From: Burkholderiales bacterium
GTDB lineage: Bacteria > Pseudomonadota > Gammaproteobacteria > Burkholderiales > Burkholderiaceae_C
Direction: 5' to 3'
DNA: 64,000 bases
Assembly: GCA_030604135.1 (NCBI GenBank)
Contig: JAUVWL010000002.1
Coordinates: 248,001 to 312,000 of the forward strand
A program made the translations under genes and the position numbers. Shown one piece after another: positions 8,702 through 16,623 of this stretch (positions within the stretch are counted from its first letter, which is position 1; each line of letters opens with the position of its first letter). The notes beneath the pieces were generated by a model that was not told the origin of the DNA, did not search any database, and saw nothing but the letters and a program-made list of their open reading frames with translations.

Positions 8702-9742
8702 CTAGCGCTGCAACTGCATCAGTGAGCTCCACTGCGACGGCGTCACCGCCTGGGGCTCCTCTTGATCGCGAAAATCGAGGCTGTCCAGCGCCGAGAAACC
8801 GCTGCTGCGCTCTTCGCTGCGCACCACACCGGGTGAGAGGGTCTCATGGATGCGATGGGCCACATACCAGCTGGCCCTCAGCTTGGCCTCGCGGGTGTGC
8901 GATCCCAGACGAGGCGTCAGATGCAGGTTGGGCACCCCGTGCAACGGTGTTCCCTCGCCGGCAAACCGGGGGTTTGCGCCATCGAGAAGGCAGGCATCGA
9001 TGCGGCCATCGGTCAGCGCCAGCGCCAGCGCTTCCGGTTCAAACAGGGAACTGCGGCTGACGCCGACCCACAGCTGACCCGGCTTGCAATGGTTGAGCAG
9101 GCGTTCGTTGATCCAGGCCTTGAACCTGGACGCATAGACCATTTGCAAGGAAATCGCATCGGACCGCGCCAGCAGCTCCTGAACCGTGACCGGCTCGACA
9201 CCCAGCTTGTTCCACAGCGGTGCCGCGCGGTGCACCGCAGGGTCGTAACCCAGCAGCCGCACACCCAGCGAACGCAGCATGGGCGCCAGCGTGTGGGCCA
9301 CCGGCGCCAGCCCGAGCAAGCCGACCGTGCTGCCGTGCAATTCGCGCCCCATCCGCACCTGGGACAGCTTGCGCCCAAGCAGCGCGCTGACCATGCCACG
9401 GCGATAGAGCATGAGCAGGCCGTAGAGCAGGTACTCGGCATTCGATCGCACGGTCGCAGCACGGGCTTGCACCACCCGAACCTGGCGGCGGGCGCAGGCG
9501 TCCAGGTCGGTGTTGTCGCTGGAAACCTGCATGCGTGCCACGACTTGCAGCTTGGGCGAGAAATCGAGAAATTCCTGCGACACCACCACATGGGGTGGCA
9601 ACACGATGGCCCGGGTCTTGTACGTGCTCTTGCGCAGCTCGATCGGATCATCGCCCAGTTCGGGCCGGTAACTCACCTCATGGCGCTCCTGCAACCAGAC
9701 CAGCGCCTCCGGCACCAGCGGATCAAGAAGCAGGACTTCCAT
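8702..9742 (-). CDS. Degenerate D-isomer 2-hydroxyacid dehydrogenase-like protein
   Basis: A 346-residue protein with the two-domain fold of NAD-dependent D-2-hydroxyacid dehydrogenases (SerA/LdhA family). The key motifs have drifted. The glycine-rich NAD loop reads GLLGLAPVA (141-149) instead of G-x-G-x-x-G. Of the catalytic Arg/Glu/His triad only an Arg (R230 in GVSRSS) is kept. The Glu position in the LDVFE-like segment is Asn257 (LLDGANP) and the His of TPH-x-G is Arg278 (TPRLGS). It is a full-length open frame with normal codon use, so it is a maintained protein rather than a decaying gene. It is convergent with valS (6 bp gap) and follows tusA on the same strand. A non-catalytic or altered role is inferred. 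Confidence 0.75.
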   Translation of the reverse strand: MEVLLLDPLVPEALVWLQERHEVSYRPELGDDPIELRKSTYKTRAIVLPPHVVVSQEFLDFSPKLQVVARMQVSSDNTDLDACARRQVRVVQARAATVRSNAEYLLYGLLMLYRRGMVSALLGRKLSQVRMGRELHGSTVGLLGLAPVAHTLAPMLRSLGVRLLGYDPAVHRAAPLWNKLGVEPVTVQELLARSDAISLQMVYASRFKAWINERLLNHCKPGQLWVGVSRSSLFEPEALALALTDGRIDACLLDGANPRFAGEGTPLHGVPNLHLTPRLGSHTREAKLRASWYVAHRIHETLSPGVVRSEERSSGFSALDSLDFRDQEEPQAVTPSQWSSLMQLQR

Positions 9743-9769
9743 GGGGCAGGACCCGACCCGTCGAAGGGG

Positions 9770-9997
9770 TCAGCGGCGTTTGAGGATGGTGATGTGCTCG
9801 TCGCCCACCGTCTGCTGGTCCAGCAATTCGTTGCCGGTCTGCTTGGCAAAGGCCTGAAAGTCGCGTACGGACCCGGAGTCGGTGGCGATCACCTTCAGGG
9901 TCTGGCCACTGTGCATGTCGGCCAAGGCCTTCTTGGCCTTGAGAATGGGCAACGGGCAGTTCAGTCCGCGGGCGTCAAGTTCTTTGTCGGCGTTCAT
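9770..9997 (-). CDS. tusA: Sulfur carrier protein TusA family
   Basis: A 75-residue protein with the TusA/SirA fold. The Cys14-Pro-Leu-Pro motif in LDARGLNCPLPILKAKK carries the persulfide. TusA-family proteins relay sulfur from a cysteine desulfurase to tRNA thiolation or other acceptors in the cytoplasm. Two ATGs are possible (9997 and 10003); an AGGA 8 nt before 9997 favours the shorter form. The stop codon is 27 bp from the start of the dehydrogenase-like gene, so the two may be co-transcribed. Confidence 0.9.
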   Translation of the reverse strand: MNADKELDARGLNCPLPILKAKKALADMHSGQTLKVIATDSGSVRDFQAFAKQTGNELLDQQTVGDEHITILKRR

Positions 9998-10070
9998 GGT
10001 CATATCCTGTAAGCCTTCAATTTTAAGCGGGCCACGCATCCATGCACCACGACCCGCCTTATCGCCTGGA

Positions 10071-10619
10071 TCAGGCTGCTGGCGGCTCGATGAACTGCGG
10101 CTGGATACCGCGGGAACGCAACCAGTCGGCCAGCGCAAAACCGGTACCGGCAGGCCAGCAACGGACCTTGTCCGGTGGCAACAGCTTGTATTCAGCCAGC
10201 TCGGCGGACAAACGCACCTCCCCGCGCCCGACCGCATGGTAAGTGATCAACACCTGATTCATGCGCTGGAAATCATGCACCCCCACCAGGCTGAGGGTAT
10301 CGATCGAAAGGCCCGTTTCCTCGGCCACCTCGCGGCGCACGCCTTCCTCTGGCGACTCACCCGCCTCCATGAAGCCGGTGATCAGACCGAACATGCGCCC
10401 CTGCCAGGCTGCGTTGCGTGCCAGCAGAACCCGTCCGTCCAGCTCCACGATGGCGGCCAGCACCGGCGTGGGGTTGTTCCAGTGGGTGAAGCCACAAGCG
10501 GCGCAGCGCAGGCGCTCCTTCCATCCGCCGTCTTCCTGCACCCCGGCCAGTGCCAGCGGCGTGGCACAACAAGGACAAAAGCGGTACGCATCTGCGGCGC
10601 TCACCACGCGCCCCTGCAT
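10071..10619 (-). CDS. NUDIX hydrolase with N-terminal zinc ribbon
   Basis: A 182-residue protein. Residues 15-43 form a zinc ribbon (CPCC and CAAC). A complete Nudix box follows (G-x5-E-x7-R-E-V-x-E-E-x-G-L in GFMEAGESPEEG then VRREVAEETGL). These enzymes hydrolyse nucleoside diphosphate derivatives. The arrangement resembles NudC, but the NudC signature SQPWPFPxS after the box is not present and the protein is shorter, so the substrate is not assigned. It is the middle gene of a minus-strand run between the TRAP permease and tusA, with 41 bp and 73 bp gaps. Confidence 0.85.
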   Translation of the reverse strand: MQGRVVSAADAYRFCPCCATPLALAGVQEDGGWKERLRCAACGFTHWNNPTPVLAAIVELDGRVLLARNAAWQGRMFGLITGFMEAGESPEEGVRREVAEETGLSIDTLSLVGVHDFQRMNQVLITYHAVGRGEVRLSAELAEYKLLPPDKVRCWPAGTGFALADWLRSRGIQPQFIEPPAA

Positions 10620-10660
10620 GCTGAAAAGATGTCGGTCATGTTGGTGCTCCGAAGCAATGA

Positions 10661-12142
10661 TCAGTCATCTTCTTCGCCATCGTCATCCCAGTCCCGGCCA
10701 CCCAGACCCTGCATCATCTCCATGGCGGCATTGAGCATGGTGTCGTCAATTCGGGGCAGGTATTTGTTCTCGCCCGCCAGCAGGTTGGTCATGGCGGGAA
10801 AGCTGAAGACCGCCGCCATCACCACCGCCTGCACCACAGCAAAAGGCGCCACCCTCGCGAGCAATTGCCTCAAAGATGGTCTGCCCATGGCGGCATTGGC
10901 CTGAACCATCAGCACCGCGTAACCCATGGGAGGAATCAGAAAGCTCAGCTGCAGCACAAACAGCATCAGCACCGCCGCCTGCCTGGGGTCACCCATGAAA
11001 ATGATGAAAGCTGGCGCGACGATGGGAACGACCACGAAGATCATCTCGAACGCATCCAGCACCAGTGCACACAGCGCCACCAGCAGCAACACCAGCAAAG
11101 CCCCGACCAGCAAGGGAACCGGCATGGCCAGCAAGGTGTCGGCAAGCCACCGGTCGGTGCCAAGAGCGCGAAACACCAGACTGAACGTGGTGGCGCCCAC
11201 CAGCAACGCAAACAGAGCGCCCGAGAGCTGAAGGCTCTCCGTGAGCGCCAGCCGCCACTGTTGCCAGTTCAGGCGCCGCGTCAGTACCGTCCCCAGAATC
11301 ATCAGTGTGCCGCCGGTCGCAGCCGCCTCCACCGGCAGCAGCTTGCCCATGAACACCCCGCCCAGCAAGGCCAGCAGGGTCGTCACGCTGACCAGGGCCA
11401 GCAGCGCGGTGCGCAAAGGCAAGGCACCGGGTTGGGCCTCCCGGGTTGGCCCTCCCGTCTTGACAGCCTCCTGCCGGGCCTGCCATGCAGCGACCAGCAG
11501 CCAGACCACCACGACGATCACAGCCGGCACCAGCGCCGCTCTCAGGATGTCCTGGGTGTTGACAATGCGCAGACCTTCATTGGCATAGCCCGGCAAGCGG
11601 CTGGCCTCCAGGTGCGCGCGCATCATGGCATCGCCCAGCAGCAGCAGAACCAGAGATGGTGGCACCACCACGCCGATGGTGGCCGCCGCGCTGAGCAGGG
11701 CGGTCGAGCGTGCCGACTCCTGTCGGCGCAGACGCGGACCGAGCAGACGCCCCATGAGCGCCGCGCTGGAGGCGGCCGAGCCGTTCATGGGCGCCACCAT
11801 GGCACCCAGGGCCATCGAGGCCACCGCCTGCCGCACCGGCGGGGCCGCGCGGCGCGGCAGCAAGCGGTACAACACCTCATACATGGCGTCGGCGATCGGC
11901 AACTTGTGCAGCAGGATGCCGATAAAGACAAAAATGACAATGGCCTGCAGCAAGTCGTCGGCCAGCAGGCCCACCATGCGGTCGCCCAGCACAGCGAACA
12001 GCGTCCAGGACACCTCACCCGTGAGCACCGCCAGCGAGGCAAACAAGGCACTGACGCCGAGCAGCAGGGCCCACACAGGCAGGCCCGTGAACACGATGGC
12101 GCCGCACAGAAAGAAAAACATGGCAATGCCATAACCGCTCAT
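10661..12142 (-). CDS. dctM: TRAP transporter large permease (DctM type)
   Basis: A 493-residue inner-membrane protein with about 13 hydrophobic segments, the large permease of a tripartite ATP-independent periplasmic transporter. The start at 12142 overlaps the DctQ stop by 4 bp (ATGA), a typical DctQ-DctM coupling. It is longer than the usual 425-440 residues, with a C-terminal acidic tail (DWDDDGEEDD). No periplasmic DctP receptor is encoded in the window, so the substrate cannot be guessed. The neighbour upstream is cysM. Confidence 0.85.
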   Translation of the reverse strand: MSGYGIAMFFFLCGAIVFTGLPVWALLLGVSALFASLAVLTGEVSWTLFAVLGDRMVGLLADDLLQAIVIFVFIGILLHKLPIADAMYEVLYRLLPRRAAPPVRQAVASMALGAMVAPMNGSAASSAALMGRLLGPRLRRQESARSTALLSAAATIGVVVPPSLVLLLLGDAMMRAHLEASRLPGYANEGLRIVNTQDILRAALVPAVIVVVVWLLVAAWQARQEAVKTGGPTREAQPGALPLRTALLALVSVTTLLALLGGVFMGKLLPVEAAATGGTLMILGTVLTRRLNWQQWRLALTESLQLSGALFALLVGATTFSLVFRALGTDRWLADTLLAMPVPLLVGALLVLLLVALCALVLDAFEMIFVVVPIVAPAFIIFMGDPRQAAVLMLFVLQLSFLIPPMGYAVLMVQANAAMGRPSLRQLLARVAPFAVVQAVVMAAVFSFPAMTNLLAGENKYLPRIDDTMLNAAMEMMQGLGGRDWDDDGEEDD

Positions 12143-12621
12143 GGGGTTCCTCTCTTTGTCCACAGCGGCGAGAGGAGCGCCCACACGGCATGCGCCAGCA
12201 CCAGCAAGGCCATCCACATCACAGCCACCCGCATGAGGAAAAAGCCAGGGTGGCCGGTGTCTGGAAAGCGCTCGATCTGCTGCAGCGACTGCAGCACCGG
12301 ATCACGGTAGGTGAGCAGAATGAACAGCGCCCAGGGGGCCACACACAGGAACACGGCCCAGGTGCGCCAGCCCGTCTGAGCACCCTCGCCGGCCTTTGCA
12401 TGGTGCAGGCCGGGCAGGTGACAGGCCAGGTGAATACCGGCCCAGCTCGCGGCCGTGATGGCGGTGGCCATGTACAGCCCGAACGACAACTGCCCCATGT
12501 CGTTGGCCAGCCGCGAGCCCGCCTGCACCAGGTCGCGCAAAGGCCACTGCGCGAACAGCAACAGGATGATGGGGAACACCAGCAGGGCGAACAGCAGGTA
12601 CAGACCGCGAACCCAGGTCAT
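12139..12621 (-). CDS. dctQ: TRAP transporter small permease (DctQ type)
   Basis: A 160-residue inner-membrane protein with four hydrophobic helices (about residues 6-24, 42-66, 86-104, 128-152), as in DctQ small subunits. It assists DctM in Na+-driven uptake of organic acids. It overlaps dctM by 4 bp and follows the cysM stop codon by 16 bp, so it probably shares a transcript with cysM. DctQ proteins are weakly conserved in sequence, so the call rests on size, topology and coupling to DctM. Confidence 0.8.
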   Translation of the reverse strand: MTWVRGLYLLFALLVFPIILLLFAQWPLRDLVQAGSRLANDMGQLSFGLYMATAITAASWAGIHLACHLPGLHHAKAGEGAQTGWRTWAVFLCVAPWALFILLTYRDPVLQSLQQIERFPDTGHPGFFLMRVAVMWMALLVLAHAVWALLSPLWTKRGTP

Positions 12622-12637
12622 ACCTTCTGTGCGACTC

Positions 12638-13540
12638 TCAAGCGGGGAACACGCCGGTGGACAGGTAGCGGTCGCCGCGATCACAGACCACGAAGGCGAT
12701 GGTGGCGCCCTGGACCCTGGTCGCGATCTGCTGGGCCACCCAGCAGGCACCGGCGGCCGAGATGCCGGCAAAAATGCCCTCTTCGCGCGCCAGGCGACGG
12801 CACATGTCCTCCGCGTCCGCCTGACTAACATAAACCAGTTCATCGACCGCCGACGGGTCGTAGATTTTGGGCAGGTATTCCTGTGGCCACTTGCGGATGC
12901 CCGGAATGCGCGAACCCTCGCTGGGCTGCGCGCCGATGATGCGAATCGCGGGGTTCTTTTCCTTGAGGAAGCGCGATACGCCGGTGATGGTGCCGGTCGT
13001 GCCCATGGCGCTGACAAAGTGGGTGATGCGCCCCCCGGTCTGCTCCCACAGCTCCGGGCCGGTGGTTTCGTAGTGTATGCGCGGGTTGTCGGCATTGGCG
13101 AACTGGTCCAGCACCTTGCCCTTGCCTTCCTTTTCCATCTTTTCGGCCAGGTCGCGCGCCGACTCCATGCCGCCGCTCTTGGGCGTGAGGATGAGCTCGG
13201 CACCGAAAGCCTTCATGGTCTGGGCCCGTTCGATGGACAGGTCCTCGGGCATGATGAGCACCATGCGGTAACCCTTGATGGCCGCCGCCATGGCCAGAGC
13301 AATGCCGGTGTTGCCGGAGGTGGCCTCGATCAGCGTGTCGCCGGGGCGGATGTCGCCGCGCTCTTCGGCGCGACGGATCATGGACACCGCCGGGCGGTCC
13401 TTGACCGAGCCGGCCGGGTTGTTGCCTTCGAGCTTGCCCAGGATCACGTTGCCGCGGGCCGCATTCTCGGCCGCACCAATGCGCTGCAGTGCCACCAGGG
13501 GCGTGCGGCCGATGGCGTCTTCGATGGTCGGGTAGTTCAT
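12638..13540 (-). CDS. cysM: Cysteine synthase B
   Basis: A 300-residue PLP enzyme that makes cysteine (or S-sulfocysteine) from O-acetylserine and sulfide or thiosulfate. The PLP lysine is in NPAGSVKDRPA, the Asn loop in EATSGNTGIALAM and the phosphate-binding loop in SAMGTTGTITG. The basic KSGGMESARDLAEKM segment and C-terminal CDRGDRYLSTGVF are typical of CysM. The ATG at 13540 gives the family start NYPTIEDAIGRTPLV. It is divergent from tRNA-Leu and followed by the TRAP permease pair. Confidence 0.93.
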   Translation of the reverse strand: MNYPTIEDAIGRTPLVALQRIGAAENAARGNVILGKLEGNNPAGSVKDRPAVSMIRRAEERGDIRPGDTLIEATSGNTGIALAMAAAIKGYRMVLIMPEDLSIERAQTMKAFGAELILTPKSGGMESARDLAEKMEKEGKGKVLDQFANADNPRIHYETTGPELWEQTGGRITHFVSAMGTTGTITGVSRFLKEKNPAIRIIGAQPSEGSRIPGIRKWPQEYLPKIYDPSAVDELVYVSQADAEDMCRRLAREEGIFAGISAAGACWVAQQIATRVQGATIAFVVCDRGDRYLSTGVFPA

Positions 13541-13550
13541 GGGCACACTG

Positions 13551-13559
13551 TGCCATAAT
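13551..13559 (+). promoter_or_regulatory. Extended -10 element for tRNA-Leu
   Basis: TGCCATAAT reads as TG-N-CATAAT, an extended -10, 24 bp before the mature tRNA 5' end. There is no good -35 17 bp upstream, which is common with extended -10 promoters. Tentative. Confidence 0.4.
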
Positions 13560-13582
13560 TTCAGGCCAAGCATCCCCATTCA

Positions 13583-13667
13583 GCCGGAGTGGCGAAATCG
13601 GTAGACGCAGGGGACTCAAAATCCCCCGCCGCAAGGTGTGCCGGTTCGAGTCCGGCCTCCGGCACCA
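13583..13667 (+). tRNA. tRNA-Leu (anticodon CAA)
   Basis: An 85-nt class II tRNA. The acceptor stem is GCCGGAG with CTCCGGC (13657-13663), discriminator A and encoded CCA. The anticodon arm is GGGGA-CTCAAAA-TCCCC, giving anticodon CAA for UUG codons. A long variable arm and the T-loop GGTTCGAGTCC follow. It lies 3 bp from the stop codon of the convergent muramidase gene. Confidence 0.97.
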
Positions 13668-13669
13668 GA

Positions 13670-14404
13670 TCAGGGCCGTGCAGCTTCCGCTGTACGGCCT
13701 TTTTCATCGCTGGGCACCGGTCGCTGCGTCCGGCGCAACTCGGCTTCCAGCACGTCCCGGTAAATGCGCGGCAGACGCTGCGTCATGGCATGGCTCTCGA
13801 TGCCATAGCCCAGGCTGGTCCAGGTTCCGGACAGGCGTCGCAACACCTCGTCCAGCCGGTCCTGACGCAACAGCTCGGCCAGGTCGACCCGCCAGACCCG
13901 TTCGTCTGCCAGCCATGCATGGACCACCAGGTCTTGTGACAGTTCGGAAAAGTCCAGGCTGGTCGGATCGACCGGCCCTTCCTGGGCCTGCGGGTGGTAA
14001 CGCTGGGCCACCTCCAGCCAGGTGCCATGCAGGATCTGGTAACGACCGGCAGCCGTGGAGCAGCGCCCTCGGTTGGGTCCACCTCGGATGGGCTCGCAGC
14101 GGTTGGGGTGGCGCTCCAGCGAGTCGACCAGGCCGCCGCCATGAACCACATGGTAGGAGCGGCTCACATTGGATTCACCCGCCGAAATCGTGCGCATGAG
14201 GGCCCGCAAATGCGGGTCGCCACCCGGCATGACCAGGTCGTCGGCCCCCGGAATGAGGAACAACGGCCGCCACCACCAGACCAGCATGAGCATCAATCCC
14301 GCCAGCGCGGTGGCCAGCAGCACACGGGACAGGCGCAAGCTTTTGTCGCCCAGGCCATGCCCCAGACCCAGTCGATGAGGAAGAGAAACGCGAGGTCGTG
14401 ACAT
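13670..14404 (-). CDS. Membrane-anchored phage-lysozyme-type muramidase
   Basis: A 244-residue protein. Residues 1-30 are basic, residues 31-50 a single membrane helix (VLLATALAGLMLMLVWWW), and the rest a periplasmic domain. The domain has the phage endolysin/muramidase pattern (COG4678-like): catalytic Glu in RTISAGESN, then HPNRCEP and STAAGRYQILHGTW. Lambda R-type enzymes cleave the glycan backbone of peptidoglycan. The membrane anchor is not typical of a phage lysis gene, and no holin, spanin or integrase is nearby. A housekeeping or remodelling role is inferred. The gene ends 3 bp from a tRNA gene. Confidence 0.75.
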   Translation of the reverse strand: MSRPRVSLPHRLGLGHGLGDKSLRLSRVLLATALAGLMLMLVWWWRPLFLIPGADDLVMPGGDPHLRALMRTISAGESNVSRSYHVVHGGGLVDSLERHPNRCEPIRGGPNRGRCSTAAGRYQILHGTWLEVAQRYHPQAQEGPVDPTSLDFSELSQDLVVHAWLADERVWRVDLAELLRQDRLDEVLRRLSGTWTSLGYGIESHAMTQRLPRIYRDVLEAELRRTQRPVPSDEKGRTAEAARP

Positions 14405-14503
14405 CTTGGCGAAAACGGCCCCTATGGCAGGGCCCGGCAGTGGGAATGCGGCCGGTCTGAGACAATCGCAGGCTGTTCTCAAAGACCTGCAACACCCCAC
14501 ACC

Positions 14504-15481
14504 ATGATTCTGCCCGCGCTTGCCATTCTGGCCGGTCTGGCCCTGCTTGTCTGGAGCGCCGACCGCTTTGTCGACGGCGCCTCGGCAACGGCCACCCATT
14601 TTTCCGTGCCTCCGCTGCTGGTGGGCATGGTGATCGTCGGTTTTGGCACCTCGGCGCCCGAGCTGGTGGTATCAACCAATGCGGCGCTGCAGGGCAACCC
14701 GGGGCTGGCCCTGGGCAACGGATGGGGATCGAACATCGCCAACATCGCGCTCATTCTCGGCATCACCGCACTGATCAACCCGATCACGGTGCACTCCCTG
14801 ATCCTGCGCAAGGAACTGCCCATCCTGACCGCGGTCACGCTGGTGGCCGGGTACCTGGCGTGGGACCTGCAGCTGCTGCGCCTGGATGGCCTGGTCCTGC
14901 TCGGCTTGTTCGCTGCGCTCATGACCTGGTCCATTGCAGCCGGGCTGCGCGGCGGCTCCGATGCCCTGGCGTTTGAAACCGAAGAGCAGCTCAGGTCCGA
15001 TCCGATGCCGCTGGGCAAGGCCTTCTTCTGGCTGGTGGTCGGCCTGCTGGTGCTGATCGTGAGTTCGCGCATGCTGGTCTGGGGGGCGGTCGCAGTGGCC
15101 CAGGCCCTGGGAGTGAGCGATCTGGTGATTGGCCTGACCGTGGTGGCCGTCGGCACGTCTTTGCCTGAACTGGCCTCGTGTGTGGCAGCAGCCCGCAAAG
15201 GTGAACACGATCTGGCTCTGGGCAACGTGCTGGGCTCCAACCTGTTCAACACCCTGGCGGTGGTGGGCATTGCCGCCAGCATATCGCCGCTGCAAGTGCC
15301 TGTCGAGGCTGTCAACCGCGACCTCCTGGTCATGGGCGCCCTGACCCTGGCCCTGTTTGTGCTCGGCTGGGGCTGGCGTGGCCGCCCAGGCCGCATCAAC
15401 CGGGTCGAAGGCACACTGCTCCTGCTGGCCTATGTGGGGTACACGGCAGTGCTGCTGGTCAGCCTGGGCGCACCAAGCTGA
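14504..15481 (+). CDS. Calcium/sodium antiporter (YrbG family)
   Basis: A 325-residue inner-membrane protein with about ten helices in two inverted halves. Each half carries the alpha-repeat ion motif: GFGTSAPELVVS with GNGWGSNIANIALILG, and AVGTSLPELASC with GNVLGSNLFNTLAVVG. It exchanges Ca2+ or other divalent cations for Na+ or H+. It is divergent from the muramidase gene (99 bp gap). Orthologous E. coli YrbG is 325 residues. Confidence 0.92.
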   Translation: MILPALAILAGLALLVWSADRFVDGASATATHFSVPPLLVGMVIVGFGTSAPELVVSTNAALQGNPGLALGNGWGSNIANIALILGITALINPITVHSLILRKELPILTAVTLVAGYLAWDLQLLRLDGLVLLGLFAALMTWSIAAGLRGGSDALAFETEEQLRSDPMPLGKAFFWLVVGLLVLIVSSRMLVWGAVAVAQALGVSDLVIGLTVVAVGTSLPELASCVAAARKGEHDLALGNVLGSNLFNTLAVVGIAASISPLQVPVEAVNRDLLVMGALTLALFVLGWGWRGRPGRINRVEGTLLLLAYVGYTAVLLVSLGAPS

Positions 15482-15601
15482 CCAGCCGTTGGAAGTTCAG
15501 GGCCTCAGAGGCTGAGAGGGAATTGGGTGTGCCCGAAAGGGCATCCCAAAGCGCCGCCGGCGGTGGTTTGGGGTGGCAAGACGGGCATGACCGATTTCCT
15601 C
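15482..15601. other. Convergent intergenic spacer with two hairpins
   Basis: 120 bp between convergent genes. It contains CCTCA-N5-TGAGG (about 15502-15520) and TGCCC-GAAA-GGGCA (about 15528-15545). Neither has a T-run, so they are weak bidirectional terminator candidates at best. Confidence 0.35.
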
Positions 15602-16522
15602 TCAGTCTCTCAGACCTTCGTTGACCGTGGGGTAACGCAGCTTCAGGCGCAGTTCGCGCTTCATGCGTCGGTTGGACAGCCGGCGCGACTCGCCCATGAA
15701 GCTCAGCAGGGCAGGTGGCAATTGTGCCTGCGCCTCGCTGCGGGACATGCGCGGCGGGCGCGGCAGGCCATACAGATCGGCGGCCAGATCGAAATAGTCG
15801 CCCATGCGCAATTCGGTGTCGTCCACCACATGGAGCTTGCGCTGGGGACGCCCCCGCCAGAGGGCCAGCACACAGGCGCGCGCCAGATCATCGGCGTGGA
15901 TGTGGTTGGTGAACACGTCGTCCTCGGGCCTCAGCACGGGCGTGCCACGCTGCAACCGGGCGCGTGGCGTGCCACCGTCACGGTCGGCGGCGTAGATGCC
16001 AGGAATGCGCAGCACCACCGCACGGACGCCGCTGGCACGGCCATAAGCCCCCACCCAGCGCTCGGCGTCCACCCTTCGCCAGGCCCGCGGTGTGGCCGGT
16101 GACACCGGCATCGACTCATCGACCCAGCTGCCCTGGCGATCGCCATAGACCCCGCTGGTCGACCCATACACCAGCGACACCGGTGGACCGCGCCGAGCCA
16201 GGGCACGCAACAGATGGCGGGTGCGAGGGTCTTCGCCCTGATGGGCCGGATCGTGCGTCGGGGGAGGCGCCAGGTGAATGATGCGCGTGGCCACGCCACC
16301 GAGTCGCTGCAAGGAAGCTGGCTGGTCCAGATCACCCACCAGTGGCGTGAGGCCGGCACGGCGAAGTTCCGTTTGTCTCCGTTCGGACGACGTCAGGGCC
16401 AGCAAACGGGCGCGACGCCCCCCCCCCAGCTCACGAGCCACACGCAGCCCCACGTCGCCGCACCCGACGATCAGCACGCGCTCGCGGCGAAAGCGCGCAG
16501 GCAAAGCACCAAGCAGACCCAT
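15602..16522 (-). CDS. NAD(P)-dependent sugar epimerase-like SDR (YeeZ type)
   Basis: A 306-residue atypical extended short-chain dehydrogenase. The Rossmann start VLIVGCGDVGLRVARELGG gives G-x-G-x-x-G. The active-site region is SLVYGSTSGVYGD, but the usual Y-x-x-x-K is replaced by a WRRVDAERWV segment, so classical epimerase chemistry is doubtful. The C-terminus HIHADDLARACVLAL is typical of the family. The substrate is unknown. The gene is divergent from the ferredoxin reductase gene (101 bp). Confidence 0.75.
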   Translation of the reverse strand: MGLLGALPARFRRERVLIVGCGDVGLRVARELGGGRRARLLALTSSERRQTELRRAGLTPLVGDLDQPASLQRLGGVATRIIHLAPPPTHDPAHQGEDPRTRHLLRALARRGPPVSLVYGSTSGVYGDRQGSWVDESMPVSPATPRAWRRVDAERWVGAYGRASGVRAVVLRIPGIYAADRDGGTPRARLQRGTPVLRPEDDVFTNHIHADDLARACVLALWRGRPQRKLHVVDDTELRMGDYFDLAADLYGLPRPPRMSRSEAQAQLPPALLSFMGESRRLSNRRMKRELRLKLRYPTVNEGLRD

Positions 16523-16623
16523 GGATATGGTTTTTGCGACAATCTGAGGTTGGCACCGGACTGGCGCCCGGGCAGCCGGGCGAACAGACTCGCCCGGACA
16601 CCTCCACTGTAACGACTTCCCCC

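Noticed and set aside
10865-12310. Gln/His-rich plus-strand frame opposite dctM
   Set aside because: An antisense shadow of a hydrophobic membrane protein gene; typical Gln/His composition results from this.
13583-13667. Phage/island attachment site at tRNA-Leu
   Set aside because: A muramidase gene is adjacent, but no integrase and no direct repeat of the tRNA 3' end was seen nearby.
15482-15601. TPP-riboswitch-like CTGAGAGG sequence
   Set aside because: Only the short CTGAGA match is present; the other conserved TPP elements and a downstream thiamine gene are missing.
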